DNA from: UBA10649 sp963842725 | GTDB taxonomy: Bacteria; Actinomycetota; Actinomycetes; S36-B12 | Assembly (NCBI GenBank): GCA_963842725.1 | Contig: CAWJHN010000004.1 | Location: 620,001 to 684,000 of the forward strand | Reading direction: 5' to 3' | DNA: 64,000 nucleotides | In this document: positions 37,474 through 46,901 of the stretch, one piece after another | Layout of the letters: every line of letters begins with the position of its first letter | Position numbering within the stretch: the first letter of the stretch is position 1 | Made by a program: the position numbers and the translations under genes | Notes under the pieces: generated by a model | What the model saw: only the letters and a program-made list of their open reading frames with translations | What the model was told of the DNA's origin: nothing | Database searches by the model: none

Positions 37474-38915
37474 CGTGACGCCTCCGCATCGAGGTACGCG
37501 GAGAGGCCCTGGATGCCACCCTCGCGACCGAACCCGGACTCCTTGTAGCCGCCGAACGGGCTGGCCGGGTCGAACCGGTTGAATGTGTTCGCCCACACGA
37601 CGCCCGCTCGCAGCCGCTCCGCCATCCACAGGATGCGGCTGCCCTTCTCGGTCCAGATGCCCGCGGAGAGGCCGTAGGGGGTGTTGTTGGCCTTCTCGAC
37701 GGCCTCCTCGGGCGTGCGGAACGTGAGCACGGACAGGACCGGGCCGAAGATCTCCTCGCGGGCGATGCGATGGGCCTGCGTCACTCCCGTGAAGACCGTC
37801 GGCGGGAACCACCAGCCGCGGTCCGGGAGCACGCAGGGCGCGCTCCAGCGCTCGGCCCCCTCCTCCTCGCCGGAGGCGACGAGCTCGTCGATCTTGGCGA
37901 GCTGAGCGGCCGAGTTGATGGCCCCGATGTCGGTGTTCTTGTCGAGCGGATCGCCGAGTCGAAGCGTGCCCAGCCGACGCTTGAGGGCATCGATGGCCTC
38001 GTCGGCGATCGACTCCTGCAGGAGCAGGCGCGAGCCGGCGCAGCACACGTGGCCCTGGTTGAAGTAGATGCCGTTGACGACGCCCTCGATGGCCTGGTCG
38101 ATCGGGGCGTCGTCGAAGATGACGTTCGCCGCCTTGCCGCCGAGCTCGAGGGACAGCCGCTTCGTGGTCCCGGCCAGCTGGCGCATGATCGCCTTGCCGA
38201 CCTCCGTGGATCCGGTGAACGCGACCTTGTCGACACCGGGATGCTCGACCAGCAGCCGTCCGGTGTCACCCGCGCCGGTGATGATGTTGACGACGCCCGG
38301 GGGCAGGTCGGCCTGTCGGCAGATGTCGGCGAAGGCGAGCGCGGACAGCGAGGTGGTCTCGGCCGGCTTGAGGACGACGGTGTTCCCGCAGGCGAGGGCC
38401 GGCGCGATCTTCCAGGCCAGCATGAGCAGCGGGAAGTTCCAGGGGATGACCTGGGCGGCGACGCCGATGGGTCGCGGATCCGGGCCCAGCCCCGCATGGT
38501 CGAGCTTGTCGGCCCAGCCCGCGTGGTAGAAGAAGTGCGCCGCCACCAGCGGGATGTCGACGTCGCGCGACTCGCGGATCGGCTTGCCGTTGTCGAGCGT
38601 CTCGAGGACGGCGAGCTCGCGAGCGCGCTCCTGGACCAGCCGTGCGATCCGGAACAGGTACGTGGCCCGGTCCCGTCCGCTCATGGGTCCCCAGACGTCG
38701 TCGTACGCCGTGCGGGCCGCCCGCACCGCCCGATCGACGTCGTCGGCGCCCGCCTCGGAGATGTCGGAGAGCACCTCCTCGGTCGCGGGGTTGACCGTCT
38801 TGAAGGTCGTGCCGCTGCTCGCATCGACGAACTCGCCGTTGATGAACAGGCCGTACGACGAGGCGATGTCGACCACGCTGCGCGATTCGGGCGCAGGGGC
38901 GTACTCGAAGCTCAC
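37470..38915 (-). CDS. NAD-dependent aldehyde dehydrogenase
   Basis: A 481-residue enzyme. VIPWNFPLLMLAWKIAPALACGNTVVLKPAE is the coenzyme site, GSTEVGKAIM the NAD loop, LELGGKAANVIFDDA holds the general base Glu, and FNQGHVCCAGSRLLLQE holds the nucleophilic Cys. FNRFDPASPFGGYKESGFGRE ends the protein normally. The GTG at 38915 with GGGAGA upstream is chosen; the open frame continues upstream only as a shadow over deoC. It lies 11 bp after deoC, so the likely role is oxidation of the acetaldehyde released by DeoC. Confidence 0.92.
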   Translation of the reverse strand: MSFEYAPAPESRSVVDIASSYGLFINGEFVDASSGTTFKTVNPATEEVLSDISEAGADDVDRAVRAARTAYDDVWGPMSGRDRATYLFRIARLVQERARELAVLETLDNGKPIRESRDVDIPLVAAHFFYHAGWADKLDHAGLGPDPRPIGVAAQVIPWNFPLLMLAWKIAPALACGNTVVLKPAETTSLSALAFADICRQADLPPGVVNIITGAGDTGRLLVEHPGVDKVAFTGSTEVGKAIMRQLAGTTKRLSLELGGKAANVIFDDAPIDQAIEGVVNGIYFNQGHVCCAGSRLLLQESIADEAIDALKRRLGTLRLGDPLDKNTDIGAINSAAQLAKIDELVASGEEEGAERWSAPCVLPDRGWWFPPTVFTGVTQAHRIAREEIFGPVLSVLTFRTPEEAVEKANNTPYGLSAGIWTEKGSRILWMAERLRAGVVWANTFNRFDPASPFGGYKESGFGREGGIQGLSAYLDAEASR

Positions 38916-38926
38916 TGGATCTCCCG

Positions 38927-39886
38927 TCAGTCGATCGTGACGTAGTCGGGGCCGGAGTAGTGGCCGGTGGCCATGCGCTGCCGCTGCAGGAGCAGGTCGT
39001 TGAGGAGCGTCGATGCGCCGAAGCGGAACAGCTCCGGCGTCAGCCACTGCTCCCCGACGGTCTCGTTGACGAGCACCAGGTACTTGATGGCGTCCTTGCT
39101 CGTGCGGATGCCGCCTGCGGCCTTGACGCCGATGGTGCGTCCGGTGGCGCGCTGGAAGTCGCGGACCGCCTCGAGCATGACCAGGGTCACGGGCGGGGTG
39201 GCGGCCGGTGACACCTTGCCCGTGGACGTCTTGATGAAGTCGGCGCCGGCCAGCATCGCCAGCCAGGAGGCACGTCGGACGTTGTCGAGAGTGCGCAGCT
39301 CGCCGGTCTCGAGGATCACCTTGAGGTGTGCCGCTCCGCACGCCTCCTTGACCGCGACGATCTCGTCGAAGACGCGGTCGTAGTGGCCGGACAGGAAGGC
39401 GCCGCGGTCGATGACCATGTCGATCTCGTCGGCGCCCGCGGCCACCGCGTCCCTGGTGTCGAGGAGCTTGACGCCCAGGCTGGCGCGACCGGACGGGAAC
39501 GCCGTGGCGACGGCCGCGACGTGCACGGCGTCGCCGACGACCGCCCGGGCCGTGCCCGCCATGTCGCCGTAGACGCAGACCGCGGCGACGCTGGGCGTTC
39601 CGGGGTCGGTCGGGTCGGGACGCAGCGCCTTCGCGCACATCGCGCGAACCTTGCCCTCGGTGTCGGCGCCCTCGAGGGTGGTCAGGTCGACCATGCGGAT
39701 CGCCATGTCGATGGCCCATGACTTGGACTCGTTCTTGATCGACCGGGTGCCGAGGGCGGCGGTCCTGGCGTGGGCCCCAACCTCGTCGACGCCGGCGAGG
39801 CCGTGCAGGAAGCGTCGAAGCGATCCCGGGCCGGAGTCGGGGAGCATGTCGGCGAGCACGGACGTCACTTTGCCTACTGTAGCCAT
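38927..39886 (-). CDS. deoC: Deoxyribose-phosphate aldolase
   Basis: A 319-residue class I aldolase that splits 2-deoxyribose 5-phosphate into acetaldehyde and glyceraldehyde 3-phosphate. The Schiff-base Lys is in DFIKTSTGK, with DEIDMVID and LKVILETGEL as other active-site blocks. The N-terminal extension of about 50 residues is typical of the longer actinobacterial form. The start overlaps the mutase gene by 13 bases, and aldehyde dehydrogenase follows. Confidence 0.95.
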   Translation of the reverse strand: MATVGKVTSVLADMLPDSGPGSLRRFLHGLAGVDEVGAHARTAALGTRSIKNESKSWAIDMAIRMVDLTTLEGADTEGKVRAMCAKALRPDPTDPGTPSVAAVCVYGDMAGTARAVVGDAVHVAAVATAFPSGRASLGVKLLDTRDAVAAGADEIDMVIDRGAFLSGHYDRVFDEIVAVKEACGAAHLKVILETGELRTLDNVRRASWLAMLAGADFIKTSTGKVSPAATPPVTLVMLEAVRDFQRATGRTIGVKAAGGIRTSKDAIKYLVLVNETVGEQWLTPELFRFGASTLLNDLLLQRQRMATGHYSGPDYVTID

Positions 39887-41521
39887 CGGCGCAGGTCGTC
39901 AGCCATGGCCGCGAGCCGGGCCGAGGCGGTGACCCGCGCGAGGTCGAGGTCGCCGTCGGTGACCGGCACGACGCTCTGCAGGTAGCTCTTGACCTTGGGC
40001 TCGGTGCCGCTCGGCCGGATGATGACGCGTGAGCCGCCGCCGAGGTCGAACCGGAGCCCATCCGTCGGCGGGAGACCGGCCCATCCCTCCTCCAGGTCGT
40101 CGAGCCGCTGCACGGGCAGGCCGCCGATCTCCGCCGGCGGCCGGGCGCGCAGCTCCGCCATGATCGAGGCGATGCGGGCCAGGTCGGTGAAGCGCACCGC
40201 GACCTGGCCGGTGGCGTGCACGCCGTGCTGCCGCGCCAGATCGTCGAGGACGTCGAAGACGGTGCGCCCTCGGGCCTTCAGCGTCGCGACCATCTCGACG
40301 ACGAGCAGGCCGGCCGAGATTCCGTCCTTGTCCATGACGTGGGCCGGGTCGACGCAGTAGCCGAGCGCCTCCTCCTGGCCGAAGACGAGGTGGTCGGCCC
40401 GGGCGATCCACTTGAAGCCGGTGAGGGTCTGGGCGTAGTCGAGCCCGGCGGCGCGGGCGATCCCCTCGAGCATGGAGCAGGACACGAGCGACTGCGAGAA
40501 CGTCCCGCTGGTCGCCCCGCGCTGGATGATCCACCAGCCGAGGAGCATGCCGGCCTCGTCGCCGGTCAGCATGCGCCAGCCGTCCGGTCCCTTCGCCGCG
40601 ACGGCGCAGCGGTCGGCGTCCGGGTCGTTCGCGATGACGACGTCGGCCTCGTTCGCCTGGGCCGCTTCGAGGGACAGGTCGATCGCCCCGGGCTCCTCGG
40701 GGTTGGGGAAGGCGACGGTCGGGAAGTCGGGGTCGGGCGCGAACTGCGCGACGACGGGGATCGGGCGCGGGTAACCCGCTCGGTCGAGAACGGACGTGAA
40801 GACGTCGCCGCCCACGCCATGCATCGCCGAGTAGACGACGGCTATGTCGCGGGGCGAGCCCGCGCCGATCAGGTCGGCGACCTGTCCGACGTAGTCGTCG
40901 AGGACGTCGTCGCCCAGCGTCGTCCACTCGTCGCCGTGCGGCAGGTCGGCCACCGGGCCGAGTTCGCTCACCGACGCGATGTGGGCGCTGATCTCGACGT
41001 CGCCGGGAGTGACCAGCTGGCCGCCGTCGCCGAGGTAGACCTTGTAGCCGTTGTCCTGCGGCGGATTGTGGCTGGCCGTGACCATCACCCCGGCGGCGCA
41101 CCCGAGATGACGGACGGCATACGCCAGTACGGGAGTGGGCAGGGCCCGAGGCAGGACCATGGCGCCGATGCCAGCGCCGGCCATGATCTGCGCCGTCGCC
41201 CGCGCGAACTGGTCGGACTTGTGCCGCGCGTCGTAGCCGATGACGACCGCTCCGCCGCCTCGTTCGCCCAGGTAGGCGGCCAGTCCGGCGGCGGCGCGAG
41301 CCACCACCACGAGGTTCATGCGGTTGGGGCCGGGGCCAAGCTTGCCGCGCAGCCCGGCCGTGCCGAATTCCAGCGTGCCGGTGAAGGCGTCGACGATCTC
41401 GGCTACGGCCCCGGCGTCGCCCCCTTCGCGCGGCGGCGATGCGCGCCTCGAGCTCCGCGCGGGTGTCGGGGTCGGGGTCGGCCGAAGCCCAGTCGCGTGC
41501 CTCGTCCAGGAGGGCGCTCAT
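39874..41521 (-). CDS. Phosphohexomutase-family enzyme, probably phosphopentomutase (frameshift near N-terminus)
   Basis: A protein of about 548 residues that converts pentose 1-phosphate to 5-phosphate, by context. The N-terminus MSALLDEARDWASADPDPDT is in one frame; after an indel near 41430 another frame continues with EFGTAGLRGKLGPGPNRMNL. The active-site phosphoserine is in VMVTASHNPPQDNGYKVY, the metal loop is NDPDADR, and the phosphate-binding loop is RPSGTEPKVK. Its place between punA and deoC supports the pentomutase role. The M. tuberculosis homologue is annotated pmmB. The start overlaps the punA stop (ATGA). Confidence 0.88.
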
Positions 41522-42330
41522 AGGGCGCCGATCACGCGCGAGAGGAGGCCGCCCATGCGGGTCGCGGATGCCTGGCCGAACGCCAGGACCTCCTCGTGGT
41601 TGAGCGGCTCCCCGGTCATGCCAGCCGCCAGGTTCGTGACGAGGGACAGTCCGAGCACCTCCATGCCGAGCGAGGCGCTGACGATGGCCTCCATCGCCGT
41701 GCTCATGCCGACCAGGCTGCCGCCGATCGCGCGCACCATGGCGATCTCGGCCGGGGTCTCGTACATCGGTCCGCGGAACTGCGCGTAGACGCCCTCCGCG
41801 AGTTGGGGCTCGAGCTCCTTGCACAGCGAGCGCAGACGACGCGAGTACAGGTCGGTGAGGTCGACGAAGTGCGCCCCGTGGAGCGGGGAGGTGCCGGTGA
41901 GATTGATGTGGTCGCGGATCAGGACGGGGGTGCCCGGCGCCCAGTCGGGGTTGAGGCCGCCGCAGCCGTTGGTGAGCACGACGATCGAGCAGCCGGCCGC
42001 CGCTGCGGTGCGCACCCCGTGCGTGACGGCATCGATGCCGTGCTCCTCGTAGAGGTGGGTGCGCCCCAGGAAGACGAGGACCCTCGTGCCGGCGACGTCG
42101 ACGGAGCGGACGCGACCGGCATGGCCGGCGACGGACGGGGGCGCGAAGTGCGGCAGGTCCGTCACCGCGAAGTCGGCGAGGGTCTCGCCGAGCATGTCGG
42201 CGGCGGGCACCCACCCCGACCCCAGGACGACGGCCACCTCGTGGTTGGGGCTCCCCGTGAGGTCGGCCAGCGCGACCGCCGCCTCGTTCGCGCGCTCGGT
42301 TGCCATGACGGTGCTCGGGTGTGTGCTCAC
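41518..42330 (-). CDS. punA: Purine nucleoside phosphorylase
   Basis: A trimeric-type PNP of about 270 residues. VAVVLGSGWVPAADML, PHFAPPSVAGHAGRV, LVFLGRTHLYEEHG, VVLTNGCGGLNPDW, FRGPMYETPAEIAM and GMSTAMEAIVSASLGMEVLGLSLVTNLAAG are all family signatures. The GTG at 42330 is chosen over an upstream in-frame start because TATCGT plus six bases precede it, suggesting a leaderless mRNA. It releases purine base and (deoxy)ribose 1-phosphate for the next enzyme. Confidence 0.93.
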   Translation of the reverse strand: MSTHPSTVMATERANEAAVALADLTGSPNHEVAVVLGSGWVPAADMLGETLADFAVTDLPHFAPPSVAGHAGRVRSVDVAGTRVLVFLGRTHLYEEHGIDAVTHGVRTAAAAGCSIVVLTNGCGGLNPDWAPGTPVLIRDHINLTGTSPLHGAHFVDLTDLYSRRLRSLCKELEPQLAEGVYAQFRGPMYETPAEIAMVRAIGGSLVGMSTAMEAIVSASLGMEVLGLSLVTNLAAGMTGEPLNHEEVLAFGQASATRMGGLLSRVIGAL

Positions 42331-42394
42331 CGCCCGACGATATCGGCCGGACACGGGCCGATGCCTGCGGTTCGCGCAGCAGCCGTCCTCTGCG

Positions 42395-43799
42395 CTACTC
42401 GGCGGCGATGTGCAGCCGGCGGGCTGCCTCAGCGATGGTGCCGGACATGCTCGGGTAGACGGTGAACGTGGCGGCGACCTCGTCGACGGTCAGCCGCTGC
42501 TCGACGGCGATCGTCAGGGGGTGGATCAGCTCGCTGGCGTAAGGGCTCACGATCACGGCCCCGGCGACGATGCGCGAGCCGCGGCGGCACAGGATCTTGA
42601 CGAATCCGTCCGCGTGTCCCTCCATCTTGGCGCGCGCGTTGTGCGCCAGCGGCACGATGGCGACGTCGCCGCGGAAGCTGCCGTCGTCGAGGTCCTTCTG
42701 CGTCAGCCCGACCGTGGCGATCTCCGGGTTGGTGAAGACCGTGCTCGACACCTGCGTCAGCTCGATCGGCGTCACGGCGTCGCCCAGCGCATGCCACATC
42801 GCGATACGCCCCTGCATGGCGGCCACGGACGCCAGCATCAGCACGCCGGTGCAGTCGCCGGCCGCGTACACGCCGCGGCGAGACGTGCGCGACACTCGGT
42901 CGACCTGGATGAATCCGCGCTCGTCGGTCTCGACTCCCGCCGCCTCGAGGCCGAGGTCGTCGGTGTTGGGCAGCGATCCCACGGCCATCAGCACATGGGT
43001 GCCGGTGACGATCTCGCCGGTGCTCAGCGTCACGGCGACGCCGTCGTCGGTCCGGTGGGCGGCGACGGCCCGCGACCGGCTCAGGACCTCCAGGCCGCGG
43101 CGGCGGTAGACCTCCTCCAGGACCCGCGCCGCATCGGGGTCCTCGCTCGGCAGGACGTGCTCGCGAGAGGAGATGAGGACGACCTTGCTGCCCAGTGCGT
43201 GGTACGCGCCGGCGAACTCGGCGCCGGTCACGCCCGACCCGACGACGATCAGCCGCGTCGGGCACCTCGGGCAGGTCGTAGACCTGCTCCCAGGTGAGGA
43301 TGCGCTCGCCGTCCGGCAGCGCCTCGGGCAGCACCCGCGGGCGCGCGCCGGTAGCGATGAGCACGGCGTCGCACGCCAGCACCTCGACGTGTCCGTCGGC
43401 GTGGGTCGCGACGACGCGTCCGGCGTCGTCGAGTCGGCCCAGGCCCTTGACGATGCGGATGCCCTCACGCTCCAGGCGGTCACGGATGTCGGCGCTCTGC
43501 GCCTGCGCGAGGGCAAGGATGCGAGCGTTGACGGCAGCGAGGTCGACGCCCACGAGCGAGCGGTCCGGCGTCAGTCCGTGGATGAGGACGCCGAGATCGG
43601 CGCTGTTCGCGGTCTCGGTCATCACGTTCGCCGTGGCGATCAATGCCTTGCTCGGAACGCAGTCGGTCAGCACGGCGGAGCCGCCCAGGCCGTCGCGGTC
43701 CACCACTGTCACCTCGGCGCCGAGCTGACGGGCCACGAGGGCCGCCTCGTATCCGCCGGGGCCTCCTCCGACAATCACCACGCTGGTCACGCGCGGCAT
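42395..43799 (-). CDS. lpdA: LpdA-type NAD(P)H:quinone reductase / flavoprotein disulfide reductase (frameshift)
   Basis: About 468 residues. The FAD motif VVIVGGGPGGYEAALVA starts the protein, but the redox motif is AVLTDCVPSK with a single Cys, unlike the CxxxxC of true lipoamide dehydrogenase. This matches M. tuberculosis LpdA (Rv3303c), which is a quinone reductase. The frame changes near 43262 after YDLPEVP and resumes as TRLIVVGSGVTGAEFAGAY. YAAGDCTGVLMLASVAAMQG and VYPSMSGTIAEAARR end the protein. It is divergent from the cyclotransferase-like gene. Confidence 0.88.
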
Positions 43800-43837
43800 T
43801 CTTCCGTACGCCCCCTCAGGTCCCTACTCTGGTGCGT

Positions 43838-44293
43838 GTGACGTTGTATGCCGCCTACGGGTCCAACCTGGATCCGCATCGCATGGCGCAGCGTGCGCCC
43901 GCCTCGCCGGTGCGGGGGACCGGCTGGCTCAGAGGCTGGCGGTTGACCTTCGCGGGCGAGGAACTCGGCTGGGGTGGGGCGATGGCCACGGTCGTCGAGG
44001 ATCCGGATGCGTCGGTCTTCGTCATGCTCTACGACGTGCCCCCGATGGACGAGCAGTTCCTCGACGTGTGGGAGGACCTCGACCTCGGACTGTGGCGCAA
44101 GATCCGCGTGCGCGTCCACACGTACGACGACGAGCCCCTCGCCTGGCTCTACGTCCTGGACGCCTACGAGGGCGGGCTGCCGTCGAAGCAGCATGTCGAG
44201 GTCATCGCGCAGAGTGCCGAGTTGGCCGGGGCGCCCGCGTACTACGTCACGTGGCTGCGCGAGCAACCCTGCCAGGCGATGCCGGACGACTGA
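43838..44293 (+). CDS. Gamma-glutamylcyclotransferase-like protein
   Basis: A 151-residue protein beginning VTLYAAYGSNLDPHRMAQRAP, the YGSNL substrate loop of the AIG2/GGCT fold, followed by GWLRGWRLTFAG, a conserved Asp/Glu-rich middle and LDAYEGGLPS. Similar proteins lie next to lpdA in other actinobacteria. TACTCT with a seven-base spacer before the GTG suggests a leaderless start. The exact substrate is unknown. Confidence 0.8.
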   Translation: MTLYAAYGSNLDPHRMAQRAPASPVRGTGWLRGWRLTFAGEELGWGGAMATVVEDPDASVFVMLYDVPPMDEQFLDVWEDLDLGLWRKIRVRVHTYDDEPLAWLYVLDAYEGGLPSKQHVEVIAQSAELAGAPAYYVTWLREQPCQAMPDD

Positions 44294-44326
44294 CCCACCC
44301 CCCCCACCCCACCCCACCCCACCCCA
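44294..44326. repeat. (CCCCA)n tract with G-quadruplex potential on the minus strand
   Basis: Immediately after the stop codon, a run of C-tracts of at least three to nine bases separated by single A residues occupies 44294-44326. Its complement contains more than four G-runs separated by single T, a canonical quadruplex pattern. Such a tract is also prone to length errors in sequencing. Confidence 0.85.
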
Positions 44327-44330
44327 CTTC

Positions 44331-44402
44331 GCCGACGCGACCCAGATGGTCGCGAAAACGCTGCGCAAAGCCCCCTTTCGCAACCATCTGGGTCGTCTCG
44401 GC
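44331..44402. repeat. Dispersed palindromic element, copy B
   Basis: The left arm 44331-44355 contains GACGCGACCCAGATGGTCGCGA and the right arm 44378-44402 its complement with three mismatches. The same core occurs in copy A. It lies between the cyclotransferase-like gene and the next plus-strand gene, directly after the (CCCCA)n tract. Confidence 0.85.
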
Positions 44403-44455
44403 GGGGCTGTGGACAGCGGGTTGCCGGCCGCGCCCGGACGCGACATCGTGCGCCG

Positions 44456-45457
44456 GTGCCCAACCCCGCGCGCATCGATGCCACCGCGAACCGCGTCCGC
44501 GCCATCTCGACGGGGCCCGTGCCCGTCTCACGTCTCCTTGACGTCGGCCTCACCCGCGCACAGGTGCGATCGGCCGTGTCGGCGGGAGGCCTGATCGTCC
44601 TGCGACGCGGGATCGTGCTACCGGGGGAGGACTGGGAGTCCGGCTCCCTCGACGTGCGTCGCAGATGGGCACTCCAGGCCGCCCTGATCGCCTACCCCCG
44701 GGCCTTCGCCAGCCACGACACCGCAGCCTGGCTGCGTGGGCTGCCCGACTACCGCCGCGAGTCGAGATCGGACGGCCCGGTGCCCGCGACGACGATCACA
44801 CGGTTGGGTGCGGGTCGACGAGACGACTGGTTGCGGATCCACGGCTGCGACACCCCCCGGTCATTCGTGACGGACCTCGGCGACGTGCCGGTGACCGACC
44901 TCGCCCGCACCAGTATCGAACTGTCGGCGACCCGGTCCCTTCGGACGGCCGTGGTCTACCTAGACGCCGGGATGCGCTTGTGGGTCGCCGAGGCGGCCGG
45001 CCGGGTGCCGATCCGGGAGGCAGTCCACGACCCTCGACTCCGTGCCGCGGCTCGACTGCACTGGCATGCAGCACTCGGACCATATGCGCGACACCGCTGG
45101 GTCAGGCTCGTCCGGGTCGCGGTCGAGATCGCCGATCCGGCAGCGGAGACCGTCCTCGAATCGGTGTCGAGGGCCAGCATCGCGGAGTCGGACATTCCCG
45201 TGCCGCGACTCGGGGTCCCCGTGGTCGGCGACGACGGCCGGCGCTACTGGGTCGACATGGCATGGGACGAGTACCGCGTCATCGGTGAGGCGGACGGGGC
45301 TGTCAAGTACGTGGATCGAGACGCGCTGGTCCAGGAGAAGCGCCGTCAGGAGGCGATCGAGGCGCAGGGGTGGCGTTTCGTGCGCTGGGGCATGCCGGAC
45401 GTCGTGCCGGATCCGGAGCCGATGCTGAACCGGATCAGGCGCGCCCTCTTCCCCTGA
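44456..45457 (+). CDS. AbiEi-antitoxin-like / DUF559-like protein
   Basis: A 333-residue protein. The N-terminus (SRLLDVGLTRAQVRSAVSAGGLIVLRRGI) resembles the winged-helix domain of type IV antitoxin AbiEi-like proteins. The C-terminus (VDMAWDEYRVIGEADGAVKY and EKRRQEAIEAQGWRFVRWG) has the D-(x)n-E-x-D-G-x-x-K-Y pattern of Vsr-like/DUF559 nuclease folds. Such proteins are common orphan genes in Nocardioidaceae. No partner toxin is adjacent. A defence role is only a possibility. It lies between palindromes B and C. Confidence 0.65.
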   Translation: MPNPARIDATANRVRAISTGPVPVSRLLDVGLTRAQVRSAVSAGGLIVLRRGIVLPGEDWESGSLDVRRRWALQAALIAYPRAFASHDTAAWLRGLPDYRRESRSDGPVPATTITRLGAGRRDDWLRIHGCDTPRSFVTDLGDVPVTDLARTSIELSATRSLRTAVVYLDAGMRLWVAEAAGRVPIREAVHDPRLRAAARLHWHAALGPYARHRWVRLVRVAVEIADPAAETVLESVSRASIAESDIPVPRLGVPVVGDDGRRYWVDMAWDEYRVIGEADGAVKYVDRDALVQEKRRQEAIEAQGWRFVRWGMPDVVPDPEPMLNRIRRALFP

Positions 45458-45484
45458 CCCCGCGACTTCCCCTGACCCCGCGAC
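45449..45484. repeat. 18-bp tandem duplication across a stop codon
   Basis: TTCCCCTGACCCCGCGAC is present at 45449-45466 and again at 45467-45484. The first copy includes the stop codon of the preceding gene, and the second runs into the left arm of palindrome C. It looks like a local duplication at the edge of that element. Confidence 0.9.
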
Positions 45485-45547
45485 GCGACCCGGAAGGTCG
45501 CCAAACTGCCCCTGAACCGCCCTTTTCGCGACCTTCCGGGTCGCGTC
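45482..45547. repeat. Dispersed palindromic element, copy C (compensatory variant)
   Basis: GACGCGACCCGGAAGGTCGC at 45482-45501 is perfectly complementary to 45528-45547. Compared with copies A and B the core differs at two positions, and both are changed on both arms, so pairing is kept. It sits between convergent genes. Confidence 0.9.
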
Positions 45548-45559
45548 GGCGTGGGGGTG

Positions 45560-46864
45560 CTAGAAGTCGCCTCCGCCGCCGAAGTCTCCGCCGCCGAAGT
45601 CCCCGCCGCCGCCGCCCCAGCCGCCGTCTCCGCCGCCACCCCAGCCGCCGAAGCCCGCCGAGTCGACGCCGGACGTGGTGACCCCCGGAGAGTGCCACAT
45701 GCTGCTCATCATCGTGCCCACCATGACCGCGGTCATGACGTCACCGAAGGGGGAGTAGTACCCACGCGTGTAGGCGCCGTACTCGGGTCCGGCCTGCCAG
45801 TAGGGACGGACGCCCCCTGCGGTGGCCACCTGCAGTCCCTGTGGCTGCTGCCCCGACTCGACCGTCGTGCGGCACGCCGCGCACATCGGCACGTCGCGGG
45901 CCGCGAGTCCCGGTGGCGCCCAGAGCACGTCGGCGATGCTCGGTCCGTGCCGCGGGTCGACGAAGCACGGGGGTCGACGCTCGGGCAGCGGCTCCTGGGC
46001 CAGCCGGGCATCGACGCACGCCAGGGAGTATCGACCGTCCTCGAGGGCGGTGGTGACGTTGACGGCGTCCGCCGGGCTCCGCATCGCCGAGACGGCGAAC
46101 TTCGCCCGGTCGTAGCTGTCGAGGGCGTGCTGCATGTCAGCGCGGGTGGCGTCGTCGAAGTCCGGATCGTCGAGGCTGAAGGAGCCCAGTCGCTCGCCGT
46201 ATGCGGTGATGTCGTCGTCGACGGTCCGACGAACTGACGCGAGCTGGACGGCCTGCTTCTTGCGGGCCTTGCGCACGACTACCACGACGACCACCGCCCC
46301 GCCGATGAGCAGGACGAGGAGGAACACGAGTGCTCCAGCGCCACTGCCGGACTCACCGCCCGACGAGGCGGTACCGCCACTGGCCTCCTGGCCCACGAGC
46401 GTGACGAACTGCGACAGCACCGCGTAGACGCCGTCGGCCTTGGCCTGCTGGAAGGCCTGGGTCGCGAGCGCGGGAGCCGGGAACGTCGACGATGTCGAGT
46501 CGGCGCGGAACTGGTTGCCGACGACGACGGCGTACACCCCGTCGAGCCCGACCTCGTTGCCCAGGGCGGTTGCGACCTCGTTGACGTCCCCTCCGCCCAG
46601 CGCCGACTCCGGCAGCACGGCGATGAAGATGGGCACGCCGTCGGCCTCGAGCGTGGCCGACACCTGCGACGTGAGATCGGCGACCTCCCCGTCGGACAGG
46701 GCGAGCTCGGCGGTCGGGTCGCTGTAGACCGAGGTGCCGCCGCGGAGCGCCGCAGCCGCCTCCGACACGTCCGGGGCGGACCACGCCGACGGGGCCAGAC
46801 CCACGGCGAGGCCGAGGGCGCAGAGGACGGCGAGTACGGGGGCGGCGGTCCGGCGTGCGGTCAT
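45560..46864 (-). CDS. Secreted/membrane TPM-like protein with Gly-rich tail
   Basis: A 434-residue protein with a signal peptide (VLAVLCALGLAVGLAPSAWSA), an external domain reminiscent of TPM/DUF6676 proteins (DLTSQVSATLEADGVPIFIAVLP, VYAVVVGNQFRADS), a membrane helix (ALVFLLVLLIGGAVVVVVVV) and a cytoplasmic part with CAAC. It ends in repeated GGWGGGG/GGDFGGG motifs, as in many TPM proteins. The function of the family is poorly known. TAACGT and GGAGGC precede the ATG. Confidence 0.72.
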   Translation of the reverse strand: MTARRTAAPVLAVLCALGLAVGLAPSAWSAPDVSEAAAALRGGTSVYSDPTAELALSDGEVADLTSQVSATLEADGVPIFIAVLPESALGGGDVNEVATALGNEVGLDGVYAVVVGNQFRADSTSSTFPAPALATQAFQQAKADGVYAVLSQFVTLVGQEASGGTASSGGESGSGAGALVFLLVLLIGGAVVVVVVVRKARKKQAVQLASVRRTVDDDITAYGERLGSFSLDDPDFDDATRADMQHALDSYDRAKFAVSAMRSPADAVNVTTALEDGRYSLACVDARLAQEPLPERRPPCFVDPRHGPSIADVLWAPPGLAARDVPMCAACRTTVESGQQPQGLQVATAGGVRPYWQAGPEYGAYTRGYYSPFGDVMTAVMVGTMMSSMWHSPGVTTSGVDSAGFGGWGGGGDGGWGGGGGDFGGGDFGGGGDF

Positions 46865-46901
46865 GCCTCCACGTTACGTCGTCGGCCGACCACGGGCGAC
46901 T

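Noticed and set aside
37470..40061. 863-codon fusion of aldehyde dehydrogenase with an N-terminal domain
   Set aside because: The N-terminal part is the shadow of deoC in another frame. A GTG with a good ribosome site starts the dehydrogenase at 38915.
44456..45457. Type IV toxin-antitoxin pair
   Set aside because: Only the antitoxin-like/DUF559-like protein is present. No nucleotidyltransferase toxin gene lies next to it.
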